A stretch of 64,000 bases of DNA, taken from assembly GCA_035582835.1 (NCBI GenBank), contig JAYKAV010002297.1, positions 662,233-726,232 on the forward strand, in the 5' to 3' direction. Shown piece after piece: positions 25,557-64,000 of the stretch. The DNA comes from Phoebastria nigripes (Eukaryota; Chordata; Aves; Procellariiformes; Diomedeidae). A model generated the notes under the pieces. It was not told where the DNA came from. It saw nothing but the letters and a program-made list of their open reading frames with translations, and ran no database searches. Numbering within the stretch: the first letter of the stretch is position 1; each line of letters starts with the position of its first letter. The translations under genes were made by a program, and so were the position numbers.

Positions 25557-26016
25557 CAGCATAACGTTGCCCTTACGTATGTCAGTTTTGAACAGCAGCT
25601 TGGTGGAGCATATAATATTAGCACCCTGCATGGCTTCCTTCTCAAAGAGAAAGAAAAGAAAACCAGCACCAAGTGGAGCTTTTGCCAGGGATCGGAGATG
25701 CCTGTAGAGAAAAGGAAGGCTTACAGAAAAAATAAAAGAATGGGAAACCTTGTGTCCCCAGCATGCGAAGAGAGATATGGTACACACAGCAAAAAAAGGA
25801 GATAACCACAGAGAGGATCCTGAGCTTGTGGGGGATGGCAAAAATGGTATGGAGAGGAGCAAGTGAGGTGACACACAGAGCCACTGCCATGTACAGGAAG
25901 GGGAACAGCATGGCACAGAGAGTCTTTGCCATGACAGGGATGAGCGGCATGAGAGCCCTGGTAACTCCAACAAGAGCTCTCAACCTCCGTGTTTCCCCAG
26001 GTTTATATTCCGTCAC
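25557..26016 (-). other. Possible decayed or unrecognised membrane-protein gene fragment
   Basis: Two overlapping minus-strand frames (25642-26016 and 25554-25973) are unusually free of stops. The first encodes 124 aa with a long hydrophobic segment containing AMLFPFLYMAVALCVTSL and a second one (LSVVISFFCCVYHISL). The second frame ends in an independent-looking block (LAKAPLGAGFLFFLFEKEAM...). That block is preceded on the minus strand by a polypyrimidine tract and CAG (about 25701-25715), which resembles a splice acceptor. The layout could be two exons of a membrane protein or a pseudogene. I do not recognise the family, and sequence chance is a real alternative. Confidence 0.25.
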
Positions 26017-26030
26017 ACATACCAGGGAGT

Positions 26031-29000
26031 GATCCCTGCTTTACCTTGGGCCAAGCACGAGTTGTTTCTCCGAGTTTAAGGAAAGGTCATTACTGCCATC
26101 TCAGAGATCTCAAGCCCTGTCTCCCTGGAAGCTTCGTGTTATGCGTCTCCCAAGTCTGGCTGCTGAAATATAAAGTGATAGTGAAAATCAAACTACATTA
26201 AAAAAGCAGTGTTCTAAAACTGAAGCATCTTACAGTGTGAACTACTAGGTTAGAGAAATGTGTATTGAATCAGCTCTCTAGTGCAGCCACAAGCATACAG
26301 GCAGTGATTTTCATGACAACGAACTCTTGTTAAACATTTGAATTCATCTTCTGAATCCCTCAGACCTTTTGCCCTTTGTGCTACTTTCCAAGCACTAACC
26401 TGGCCGTTATGGGGAAAATTAATTTCTAGACTCACTTCAATCAATAAACTGTTCACTGTCACAAACTCAATGTGCACACTGTAAAAATAAATCCACATAA
26501 ATATAAAGCTGCTAACAAAACAGAAACTTCAGGAAAGAGACCTCTCAGAGCATCTGTGTTGAGAAGTCTGCAAAAAAGGGCTCAGAGTAGTAGTTCTAAT
26601 AAGCTATTAATTCCCAGTAAGCTGACTGGTTATTATTTCCTAGTAAAAGCATACTCATTCAGCAAACGTTCATAGTTAAACTACATCTCTCGCTATGAAA
26701 ACCAGTTGTCAGCTGAGGTCTGAGTTGGGGGATGGATCCAGCGTGGACAGGGCTCAGTGGGCACAACACCCCTCCAGTGTGAAACACACAGCACCGTGTC
26801 ATAGCAGAACAGACCGCCTCGCCCCATGTCACCTCATCCTTGCCCCGATCTGCACCTTCATCAGAGAAGAAACTTTTGGAAGACATTTCCCAGATTTAGT
26901 GCCAATGTCACTTGGCAGGAGATTAGCTCCCCATAGGGAACAAAGTTATAGATTTAAGAAAGAAATCAAGAAGCCTCTTCTTTTTTCCCCCCACATTTTA
27001 ATTAGTAGGAACCAACCTTCCTTTGGCTCTCCAAGCAGTATCTGGCAGGGATGCAGAACTGAAACATTTAATTCTCCAAGCAGTGACCATACTTGTTCTT
27101 CATCACCAGGCTGTTTTCCCTTTGCCTCTCTCACCCATCATCAATGCTGACAGGTGATATCTCTGAAGTAAGAGAACATCAGTCTTGCAAAATACAAATA
27201 CATNCTTTTTGCAACACTGATTTGCTAATTCAGTGCTGGGAAAAAACCTGGAACTTGCTTAACCCTATCCATCCAGCTCTAATTTATGTTCCCTGCCTCA
27301 ACAGCTGCAAATATCTCATGCTACTTAATTAACAGACCATTGTCATGATCTGTCTTTGCAAACCTTTAAATCAAAACTGTTTGTTTTCCACAAGAGATTA
27401 TCTGATTTAGACAGGGATTAATTCAGGGAAATCCAATGCTCTGTGCTATGCAGGTCAGGCTGTTTGATTACAGTTGTTTTTTTCTGGGTTTATGAGTTAT
27501 TTTTTCTTTGCAAATTGAAATTATTAAACTGTATCATTGAGAAACCCACAAGCGCTCATACTATTAACAGAAGCACAATAAAACAGAAGGCAGGAAGCAG
27601 GATAACTGTGGGTGACTACTACACTTTCAAAAAGCAGGAGCTTCTTGAACCCAATGAAATCAGCAGATGAACGTTCCTGCTCTGTGGGAGCAGGATGGAA
27701 CCATGGAGAAGAGTTTGATCATCTTCAGCCCTGGCCCATTTTTCTTTTGTTTCCTGCTTTTTTTTTCTTTCCTTTTTTTTAGCACATTCTATTATTATGC
27801 ACGGATCTATACTGTATTACATGAGAAACACCTGACATGGAGATGCAGTTTGTCTGCGGTTTTGGTTGCAAATCAATTTCACAGGTTACGTTTAGACTTT
27901 TCTTATGATTTTTGAACTCTCGTTTCCGGCAGTTCTGCTACATGCCATTCCAGCTGCTCTCATCTTACTTCAGACCTGCATCTAAAAGAAAGCACAGTGT
28001 AAACAAAACATCGTAAAATGTCATTTATTCAGAAATCTTACAGTTTCATCTCTTCTTTTTGCTGCTTTGTCATTTAAGGAAAATAGTAAAAAGGTTTTAG
28101 TCATAGACTGTGTAATTAAAGGGAGCCTAAATAAACATGCATTTCTTACTTTATTTCTTGCTGTTATACAAGCTCTTCTAAAGCTGGTACAAGGAAGCTG
28201 CATGTCTGCAGACATGCAAAAAACAACAAAGAGGAAATGAATTCTCTTCTGTTACTAAAATAAAGGTGGTTTCTCAACCTAACTACGGAACAATGAGCCA
28301 CGGAATAAACAGCAGTCTCTGACTTATTTTCATGCTCTTGCTTAGCCCTGTAAGTATGCTGGATGCTGAGGAGGAAAATGAGAAGTAGTAAACTTGACAC
28401 TGAGGAAAAAATGCCCTTTAAACACACTTTTACAACACCCTTACATATTCATTTTTCCAAGCCTGCACAAAATTAGTGTATTAGGATATCTGATTCTTAC
28501 CAGCCTACCAGATCAATTATATTTAGGTCAGAATGACCTCAGTACTCATTAACATTTTGTCATGGTTGTATTTTTCTTAAAACTTAACCTTTCACTGGTT
28601 ACCTTATTTACAGTGTACATCTCATGCTTAAATTCTCCTTTGGGGGAATTTCTGAGAAAGGTCAACATTGTCTTCAATCCTGTCTATATTAGCATGATGA
28701 AACTATTTCTGCAAATTGTTCCACCTCACAATCTAAGATTGGTCTGGCACCCTTTGTCACCAAGGTAAGGCCCATAAAGCATTCAGCACTGCTTTAAGGT
28801 TACTTCTGATCATCTCACCTCTATGGGTATAAAAGCAGCTCAAGCCAACCTCAGAGAAAGGACACATATTAATCGAATGAAGCAGTGGACTCTTCTCTCC
28901 ACTCCCCATTAAGCTATTTGCATGCCAGAATTATTTCACTTAGTTTTGATAGAGTTACTGGGTATTTGCAGCAGCCCTATAAAAAACAGCTAAGACTCAC

Positions 29001-29576
29001 GATCTTCCTCCATAGTCATGCCTTGTGCCAAAAAATGAAAATAAAAGATATTAAAAAATTTTCAGAAAATATGTTTATACTAAAGGGAAAAAGTGAAAAT
29101 TGTTACCTTTGTCCCAGTGGGACAACTGCAGAATATTGGAATGAGAAAATCTTAGAGTTTTGTTCAAAATGAAAAAATCCTACCTATAACAGCCAGGGTT
29201 TTTCTTCTCACTTCAAGAGGTTTCCGTTAGCTCTAGAAGACTAATTTGTTACTTTGCTCAGCAGACACATAAAGAGGGGTAGCGCACATATCTTGTACTT
29301 CAAACACCCACCAAAGTGAAATTTCCTAGACTGCTCTTGACATTAACTATCATAGATAGAGCTCTTTTGCTAANGGTTTAGCAAATTTTGCCTGAAGAGC
29401 TTTCAAAAGTTTGTTGTCAACAATTTGTTTGCCCTGGTCACCCAGCCCCTGCCTGAGTGATGCTCACTGCAGGTGTGCCTCCCTGCAGCCCTGCCTCCCG
29501 GATGGACCTTGGATCTGATCCACCCCCTTGCCTTGTCTGGGGCTGTTGTGGTTATCAGTACCCTGCTCTGCCCACA
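26031..29576. other. Intergenic, no gene recognised
   Basis: Mixed AT-rich DNA. A 151-codon plus frame at 26695-27150 has no recognisable domain and overlaps minus frames. No repeat tails were seen before the CR1 copy that follows. Confidence 0.5.
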
Positions 29577-30586
29577 CAATTCAATGTCCAAGTGGAAACC
29601 AGTAACTAGTGGTGTCCCGCAAGGGTCCGGACTGGGACCAATAGTATTTAATATCTTCATCAATGACATAGACAGTGGGATCGAGTGCACCCTCAGCAAA
29701 TTTGCAGACAACACCAAGCTGAGTGGTGCGGTCAACACGCTTGAGGGATGAGATGCCATCCAGAGGGGCCTGGACAGGCTTGAGGAGTGGACCCGTGCGA
29801 ACCTCATGAAGTTCAACAAGGCCAGGTGCAAGGTCCTGCACCTGGGTCGGGGCAGCCCCTAGTATCAGTACAGGCTGGGGGATGAAGGGATTGAGAGCAG
29901 CCCTGCCGAGAAGGACTTGGGGGTACTGGTGGACGAAAAATTGGACACGAGCTGGCAATGTGCGCTCGCAGCCCAGAAGGCCAACCATATCCTGGGCTGC
30001 AGAAAAAGCATGGCCGGCAGGTTGANGTGATTCTGCCCCTCTACTCTGCTCTGGTGAGACCCCACCTGGAGTACTGCGTCCAGCTCTGGAGCCCTCAGCA
30101 CAAGAAAGACATGGACCTGTTGGAGTGGGTCCAGAGGAGGGCCACGAAAATGGCCAGAGGGCTGGAACACCTCTCCTCTGAAGAAGGGCTGAGAGAATTG
30201 GGGTTGTTCACTTGGAGAAGAGAAGGCTTCAGGGAGACCTTATTTCAGCCTTTCAATATATAAAGGGGGCTTACAAGATGGAGGGAGACTTTTTACCAGG
30301 GCCTGTAGTGACAGGACAAGGGGCAACAGTTTTAAGCTGAAAAAGGGTACATTTAGACCGGACATAAGGAAGAAATTTTTTACTATGATGGTGGTGAGAC
30401 ACTGGAACAGATTGCCCTGAGAAGTTGTGGATGCTCCATCATTGGAAGTGTGCAAGGTTAGATGGGGGTTTGAGCAACCTGATCTAGTGGAAGATGTCCC
30501 TGCCCATGGCAGGAGGGTTAGACTAGATGATCTTTAAAGGTCCCTTCCAACCCAAACCATTCTGTGATTCTAGGATTCTATGATTC
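29577..30586 (+). mobile_element. CR1 LINE, 5'-truncated copy with reverse transcriptase core
   Basis: The copy enters ORF2 at [15 protein letters not shown], so it retains the RT fingers/palm motif SGVPQGSxLGP and FNIFINDID. The catalytic block that should read FADD reads FADN (29701-29712), because the second aspartate codon is changed. The thumb and C-terminal parts follow ([42 protein letters not shown]). The frame is broken by stops and shifts. It finishes with the CR1 3' UTR and the tail GATTCTAGGATTCTATGATTC at 30566-30586. It is non-autonomous and inactive. Confidence 0.95.
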
Positions 30587-31873
30587 AGATGCTGTGGGTC
30601 TGCATCATGGTCAGCGAGGGCACTGCCCGTGCCAGGAGCACCCTTGCTCCTGCTCCTCTCTAAGCCTCACCAGTTTGCTCTTGGCTGTACCTGGCAACTT
30701 CAAGAACAATAACCCTCACCTGCAGAATGACTCTTCCTTCCTGTCAAATGTTTCTTCCAAAGAATGTCAGAGATAGCAAACAATACAGAAGATAAACAAC
30801 TAGGCACCTGGCCTCAAGGGTACTTTGCTTTTCTGTTGTGGTTATTGTTCTAGGTATCCTTCTTGATTTACATTATTTCATTTTTTCAGAAAGACCTCAA
30901 AATTACCTGGTTAGCATTTTCCTTATTCCATCATCTAACAAGATAGAAATGATTAATTCCAAACTCTAGAGGAAAGCCTAGGTATAGCAGAGAGTCACTG
31001 CATTGCAAGGTAGCTCTTGCATCCACTATTAACACAACAGTCCATCATCTTTTTCTGTATTAGTTGTAGAGAAGGTACTGTACAATCTAGTAGAGCAAGG
31101 TATATCTAAAGTTGTTTCAGTTTCAAAAATTTTGAGATATTATCTTGAAAAAAGCCAAATCCTTGCAATTTCCAATGTTCCTAGAATGGAAATTGTTCAG
31201 AACCACTTAGGGAGCTAAAAAGCACAGTTGAAGGCTGTGTGGGAGTATTTGCGTATGCATTGGCAGGGGGAGAGGGAGGAAAAGAATTAAGATAAATACA
31301 GCACTTTTTGGTGTTCAGCTAAGCTTGGTGTAAACTCTGCACTACAGCAACTTAACAATTCCCTATGGTTTTCTCTTCAAAAGAGGATATTCAAAAAAAG
31401 GGGGAAGGACAGAGTTGTTTATAATGTTTTCAGTAATGTTACCTTTTATAGCCTCCTGTCAAACAACTTCAAAAACTTTCATGTTTTAATTATTCTATAA
31501 CCTACCGTGCTGAGACTGGTAGAAAAACAAGTAGAATGATATATTTTACTAGAGAGAAACTGAAGACCATGTCATAAAAGCTCCCTCTGTGTGAGTTTGT
31601 GTGAATGGCTCTACCAGGTATACGTGGGGATGGAGAAACAGGTACCAGAAAACAACAGGCTGAAGAGAGGGAAAGCATGTGCCAAGCAGTACCATGCGAA
31701 AGTCTGCCAAGAACTGATAAGCTCCAGAGACTAGCAGTCCTGCTGTATCCACAAAAACTGATAAACTCTGAACACTGAGGCTCTGCTGAATCTGTCCAAA
31801 TCCACTAGCATCAACCATGGGTCGTACAAACCAGGCTACATCCAAGAAGGCTGCTATATGCAAAACTACAAGA
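30587..31873. other. Intergenic, nothing recognised
   Basis: I see no gene or repeat that I can support. Confidence 0.5.
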
Positions 31874-31934
31874 TTATCTATCCATCTATCTATCTATGTA
31901 TATAAATATATAAAATACACACACATATATATAC
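31874..31934. repeat. Compound microsatellite (ATCT)n then AT/CA-rich
   Basis: About six imperfect ATCT units run from 31874 to 31898. They are followed by TA- and CA-rich dinucleotide sequence up to 31934. Confidence 0.85.
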
Positions 31935-34019
31935 GATGAAACAAATAATCTGGAGGGACTTCCTGAACACCCACCTCAAAGCCCCCGGCACATCAGTACC
32001 TGCCTCTGCTTTTAAGTAAACAGCTGGGGTTGGTCTCCCAACTTTTGCTCCACCCGGGTACCTGTTAGTGCACATGTTTGTGAACTGCGTGAGGGAGTAA
32101 GTGAATGCAGTGTGTGATGAGTCTCTTGCTATTAATAACAGCATAATAAAAGGCTATCTAATAACTAGTGGTGTGATCTGTGTTTCCCCCAGCCTGATCC
32201 CACCAGAGAAAAGGGGATGCACAATAATCCAGTATTGCAAAGTTTAACTCCTACATTTTTGTGGATATCAGAGTGCGGAGCTACCCCACCTTGGGGAGGG
32301 CGCCTGACATTGGATGCAGACTTTCTAAAATGCAGACTTAGGTATGTTTCCAATGTGGCATTTCTTAAGTGGCTGTCACCATAAATGGAGGAATGCCCAG
32401 ACCCAGACATGGGGACACCACAGGCCTGGAGAACTGGTACCATTGCATGGAACAAATTAAAAAGCTGCAAAACAAAGTATTAATCTTCTCACAGGGGCAT
32501 ACTCCAGGCCTCTCGCTCAAGCTTCTGGACCACATGGTCCGTAAATTCCAAGGACCACGGTCTCTTCTCGAAACCTCCACACTTGTGCCAAATCAGTAAC
32601 ATGCCCCTCTTCCAGCAGAGTCACCAGGACTGACTCACGTGCTCCTGCCAGCCTGGAGAAATCCCAGGGCTACCAAAACCGACCCCAACACCAAAGTGAC
32701 TTCTGTGGCGTTCATACCATGTTGGCTCAGGAGGCCACCAAATTCAGACGACCCTTCATGTTTTTCTGTCATCTCCATTCCTCATATGAACTGACAACAG
32801 TTATCTCCAGGGAGAAGCTACCAGGATCTATCAGGAGTCTGCTCAAAACAGGCTTCATCTTTAAAGACTGGGCCTGCTTTCAGCATTCTCCCAAGTTTTT
32901 CCCCTCCCTGCCTCAGCCCATCTCCCTGCTTCTACCTGCCAGATGGATGATCAGAGTGTAATTTTCCAGTTACAAATTCAAATAGGGTTGCCTACTTCCT
33001 GCAAACAATTGACAAAAATGTGCTACCCAAATATTTGTGCAGGTACCAGTCCTGGTGAGTGTTTTTGATAGGAACAGCAAGACCTGCCGAGGGGGCTATC
33101 CTGCAGCGTGTTCCACTTCCAAGCACTCCACAGTCCATGTGCTTTGGAATCCTCTGGACTATTCTCAGGCAACCAAATGCAGTTGTTTTTCTACTTCAGT
33201 TTGAGGTGTGTGTAGCTGGGGAGGCATCAGATTGTTTATGAAAGCAATAGATGATAAGTTAAACGGAAATTATGCTTTGAAATTAAACGGAAATAATTCT
33301 TTTAGAAGGAGAACGCTTTTAAAGTCCTTCAGTATCGTTTGGGTTCGCGTGACCTCTTGTGGTCAAATCCCTACCTTGCAGCTGCACTTTTTTACTCGCG
33401 GTGGGAGCGCGCCTGTGACATTTTTGGCTGCAGTTGTGCTGAACGGTAGGAGAGGTTTTGCCTTGCAATATTAAACGGCAATTTTAGTGAAAGAAAAATC
33501 TATGCTAACAGACATCTAGTGACAGTAAATAATTTTCTCTGAATTTATGCTGATAAAAATAAGTTCTTATTTTTGCTCTGTAATACCGTAGCTTAAGCAC
33601 AACAGTTAAGAACCATGAAATGGATTGTACTCTAATGCAGCAAAAAATTGCTTTTAAAGGACATAGCCCCACCTATGAATATGAAAAAAACATGTAGGAA
33701 GAGCAGAGGAAGAGATCCTATGACTTAGCTGCCATTTCTTAGCTNTAGCGTGCATCTGCCAGTAAAGCCGGCTGACAAGCACCATCTTGCAGCCTGGCAG
33801 CAGGGCCGGCAGCTTCTCCTCTCCCCGCCAGACCGCTGCTCTTGCCCTCAGCTGCAGAGGCGGGAAGGAAGTTCTCCAGTGCAGGTGCCACAGCTTCTCC
33901 TTCTTTCCCGAGGATGTTTTTGTGGGAAGGCCCCAGCTCATCCCATCTCAACATTAATCGCTGTGGCCCCACTGCAGACAAGGAGCAGGGTTTGAAGGGC
34001 TGTAGTTAATAAGGACAGA
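31935..34019. other. Upstream flank of MSH6, nothing firm
   Basis: No exon of KCNK12, the neighbour on this side in mammals, is seen. A stretch at about 31950-32200 carries an AATAAA-like signal followed by a TG-rich segment and could be an old LTR remnant, but I see no defined ends. Base composition rises sharply in GC from about 33,770 toward the MSH6 CpG island. Confidence 0.45.
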
Positions 34020-34320
34020 CCTTGCTGCCAGCTACTCAACTCGGGGAACGCCTGCCCGGGAGGCCACGGCGCAGCAGGCCGGGACGCTGCCACACGGCAG
34101 GCCCTGAGGGGCCCCAGGCCCTCTGCCGGCGGCGGGGAGAGGGAAGGCNGGGCAAACACGGAGGCGCCGACAGGGAGAGCTTGCGTAGCACCTCCGGAGG
34201 CCGGGGTTCGGGCTGCCAGTGCGGCCGCGGGCGGCGGAGCGGGGCGGGCGGCACCGCGAAACCACCGCAACGCCCCCACGGCGGTTCCCGCCCGCGGCGG
34301 CTGGTAGCGCGCGCGCCGGG

Positions 34321-34361
34321 GGGCGGGGCCGGGGCGGGGCCGGCCACGCCCGGGGGCGGGG
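34321..34361 (+). promoter_or_regulatory. MSH6: Cluster of GC boxes (Sp/KLF sites)
   Basis: Three G-rich cores lie 57 to 97 bp upstream of the MSH6 ATG: GGGCGGGGCC at 34321-34330, the canonical GGGGCGGGGC at 34331-34340 and GGGGGCGGGG at 34352-34361. Binding by Sp-family factors is inferred from the motif alone. Confidence 0.75.
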
Positions 34362-34375
34362 CGGGCGGTGGCGGG

Positions 34376-34385
34376 TTTGGCGCGC
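34376..34385 (+). promoter_or_regulatory. MSH6: Consensus E2F site in MSH6 promoter
   Basis: TTTGGCGCGC matches the E2F consensus TTTSGCGCGC exactly and sits 32 bp upstream of the ATG, near the likely start of transcription. It fits the known rise of mismatch-repair gene expression in proliferating cells. Occupancy is not shown by the sequence. Confidence 0.7.
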
Positions 34386-34417
34386 GCTGGCGACGGGCCG
34401 CGCTTCCCGCCGTGGCG

Positions 34418-49475
<15,058 letters not shown>

Positions 49476-49570
49476 GAACACAAGTGTTTTTGTACTGGTG
49501 GTTTGTCAAAAAGGTGGTATCAGACAACATTATGATCTAATAAACTTTATTTTTTAAAAATGACCATTTT
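49476..49570 (+). other. MSH6: MSH6 3' UTR (short)
   Basis: The first AATAAA comes only 64 bases after the stop codon, at 49539-49544, followed by a T-rich stretch. The 3' UTR is therefore probably under 100 nt. The exact cleavage site is inferred. Confidence 0.7.
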
Positions 49571-50731
49571 TCCATTGTCTTTCCTAGGAAATTAAACCCT
49601 TTAATTCTTACCTACCCTCTACATAATGGTTATTGAGTACTCCACAATATATTAAGTCTAGATGTTATGGTACATGCATACACTTTCAGGCTGTTGATTA
49701 CCCACTGTCACCAATACACATAAATGGAAAAAAGCTATGAAACTGTATAGGGCTGTATATATACTTGTCTCAGCTTCATTAGAGCAGGAAATTGCTGTGA
49801 TTTCCAGCAGGTTATGTAAGTAATGTCCAGACTGTTCAAAAAAAACTATGAACAGAGTAAAGTACAAGACTGTTTTGAGGAGACTTTCTACTGCGTACTT
49901 TAAAACATAGTAAAATTTCATTCACAAAACTTAGTTACATGGGTACTTTGTTTTATAGTGCATTATAGTCTAGGAAGTCTCATTAAAACACTCGCTTTTT
50001 TTGTTAGGGTGGTTTGAGTACAGACTATTGCTGGGGCAGGGAAGGAGATTATTCTAACTTCAGAGGACACCAGAAAAATTGCTGGATATAATTTAAGATT
50101 AGTGTTTTCTCTTTCATAGAAAGAACGTACATACTGGGACATGAGTACAGTTACAGCAAGTCTAGGTGTGCTAACAAAACAGGACACATTCAAGTACAAT
50201 AAGATTTTTTTGCTTGAAATTAGAAACAAACTACATGAGATTAAAGCATTAAAATCATATTTCTCAATCTGAATAAATGTTAAAAAATCAAAAGAAATGC
50301 AGAAGTGCTAGCTCACATTTTTTACCATGTTACAAAAGCAATTGGTACCCATGTCCATAAAGGCAGCAACAAAGAATGCTGCTTGTCTACAGAATAGTAC
50401 TACTGCAAGTTGGACTGCGTTTCAATGCTACTTGTAAAAACACCAGCTTTCAGAAGTTGGTATCTGTACAAAATTGCAGCTTATTTTTCTTCACTTCTGT
50501 CCCTTCAAAGTCTTTGTTTACACAGTAATGCTAAAACGCCCAGTTCTGTTATCCTGAGTCAACATATTGCCACTTTCTTTTTTGGTAGGTTGAGCTCCAT
50601 AGTGTCAACACCTCACACATCCGCTTTAATACAGTCTCTTTCTGCAGAAATGGGCAAGTATAACTTCCTCCAAAAAAAAAGTTTTAACAGTTATGATATT
50701 AGAATGGCAGGACTTTCTTTCTGAAAGGAAT
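49530..50731 (-). other. FBXO11: FBXO11 3' UTR (inferred)
   Basis: It runs from the FBXO11 stop to the minus-strand AATAAA at 49551-49546, about 1.2 kb. The stretch is AT-rich with no coding or repeat feature. An ATTAAA at 49605-49600 is an alternative signal. The end is inferred from hexamers only. Confidence 0.65.
49539..49551. terminator. Palindromic poly(A) signal used by both strands (AATAAA-C-TTTATT)
   Basis: AATAAA on the plus strand (49539-49544) and its exact mirror TTTATT (49546-49551, AATAAA on the minus strand) flank a single C. It serves as the first canonical hexamer after the MSH6 stop, and it is the only canonical AATAAA I find downstream of the FBXO11 stop on the other strand before the MSH6 coding region. 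A second symmetric pair, ATTAAA-CCC-TTTAAT, lies at 49591-49605. Confidence 0.75.

Positions 50732-64000
<13,269 letters not shown>

Noticed and set aside
26695..27150. 151-codon plus-strand open frame
   Set aside because: Low-complexity Ser/Pro/His-rich translation with overlapping minus frames and no family resemblance.

Overview
This is nuclear DNA from a bird. The evidence is two intact vertebrate genes with clear GT/AG introns, several 5'-truncated CR1 LINE copies ending in the avian (ATTCTATG)n tail, and a solo LTR with perfect target-site duplications. No bacterial, viral or plasmid backbone is visible. Scattered N bases suggest a draft assembly.

Layout. (1) 1-34,000 is a gene-poor flank with no recognisable protein-coding gene. 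It holds a 547-bp solo LTR (1682-2228), a CR1 tail (2957-3018), two longer CR1 3' ends on the plus strand (6790-7549 and 29577-30586), a much older LINE reverse-transcriptase relic on the minus strand (about 16735-17965), a few small tandem repeats, a perfect 24-bp palindrome, and two weak minus-strand exon-like candidates (18541-18709 and about 25557-26016). (2) 34,020-35,190 is a CpG island with GC boxes and a consensus E2F site. It is the promoter and first exon of MSH6. (3) 34,418-49,475 (+) is the complete ten-exon MSH6 gene. All ten exons can be placed to the base, and the spliced CDS is 4092 nt (1363 aa). Exons 4 to 10 have the human exon lengths. (4) 50,732-58,048 (-) is the 3' part of FBXO11: twelve exons encoding the last 461 residues (beta-helix repeats and UBR-type zinc finger) up to the stop codon. 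(5) 58,049-64,000 is the start of a long FBXO11 intron. The upstream exons, including the F-box, lie outside the window.

The two genes are unrelated in function: MSH6 acts in mismatch recognition with MSH2, and FBXO11 is the substrate receptor of an SCF ubiquitin ligase. They are convergent neighbours here as in mammals. Their stop codons are 1.26 kb apart, and the gap contains a palindromic AATAAA-C-TTTATT that is a poly(A) hexamer on both strands, so both transcripts could end on the same few bases. The most unusual observations are this shared poly(A) palindrome, an A10 run inside MSH6 coding exon 4 together with loss of the C8 run known from human exon 5, a tandem NAGNAG acceptor at exon 4, the perfectly flanked solo LTR, and the minus-strand exon-like stretches upstream. 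I did not find a convincing new biological system.
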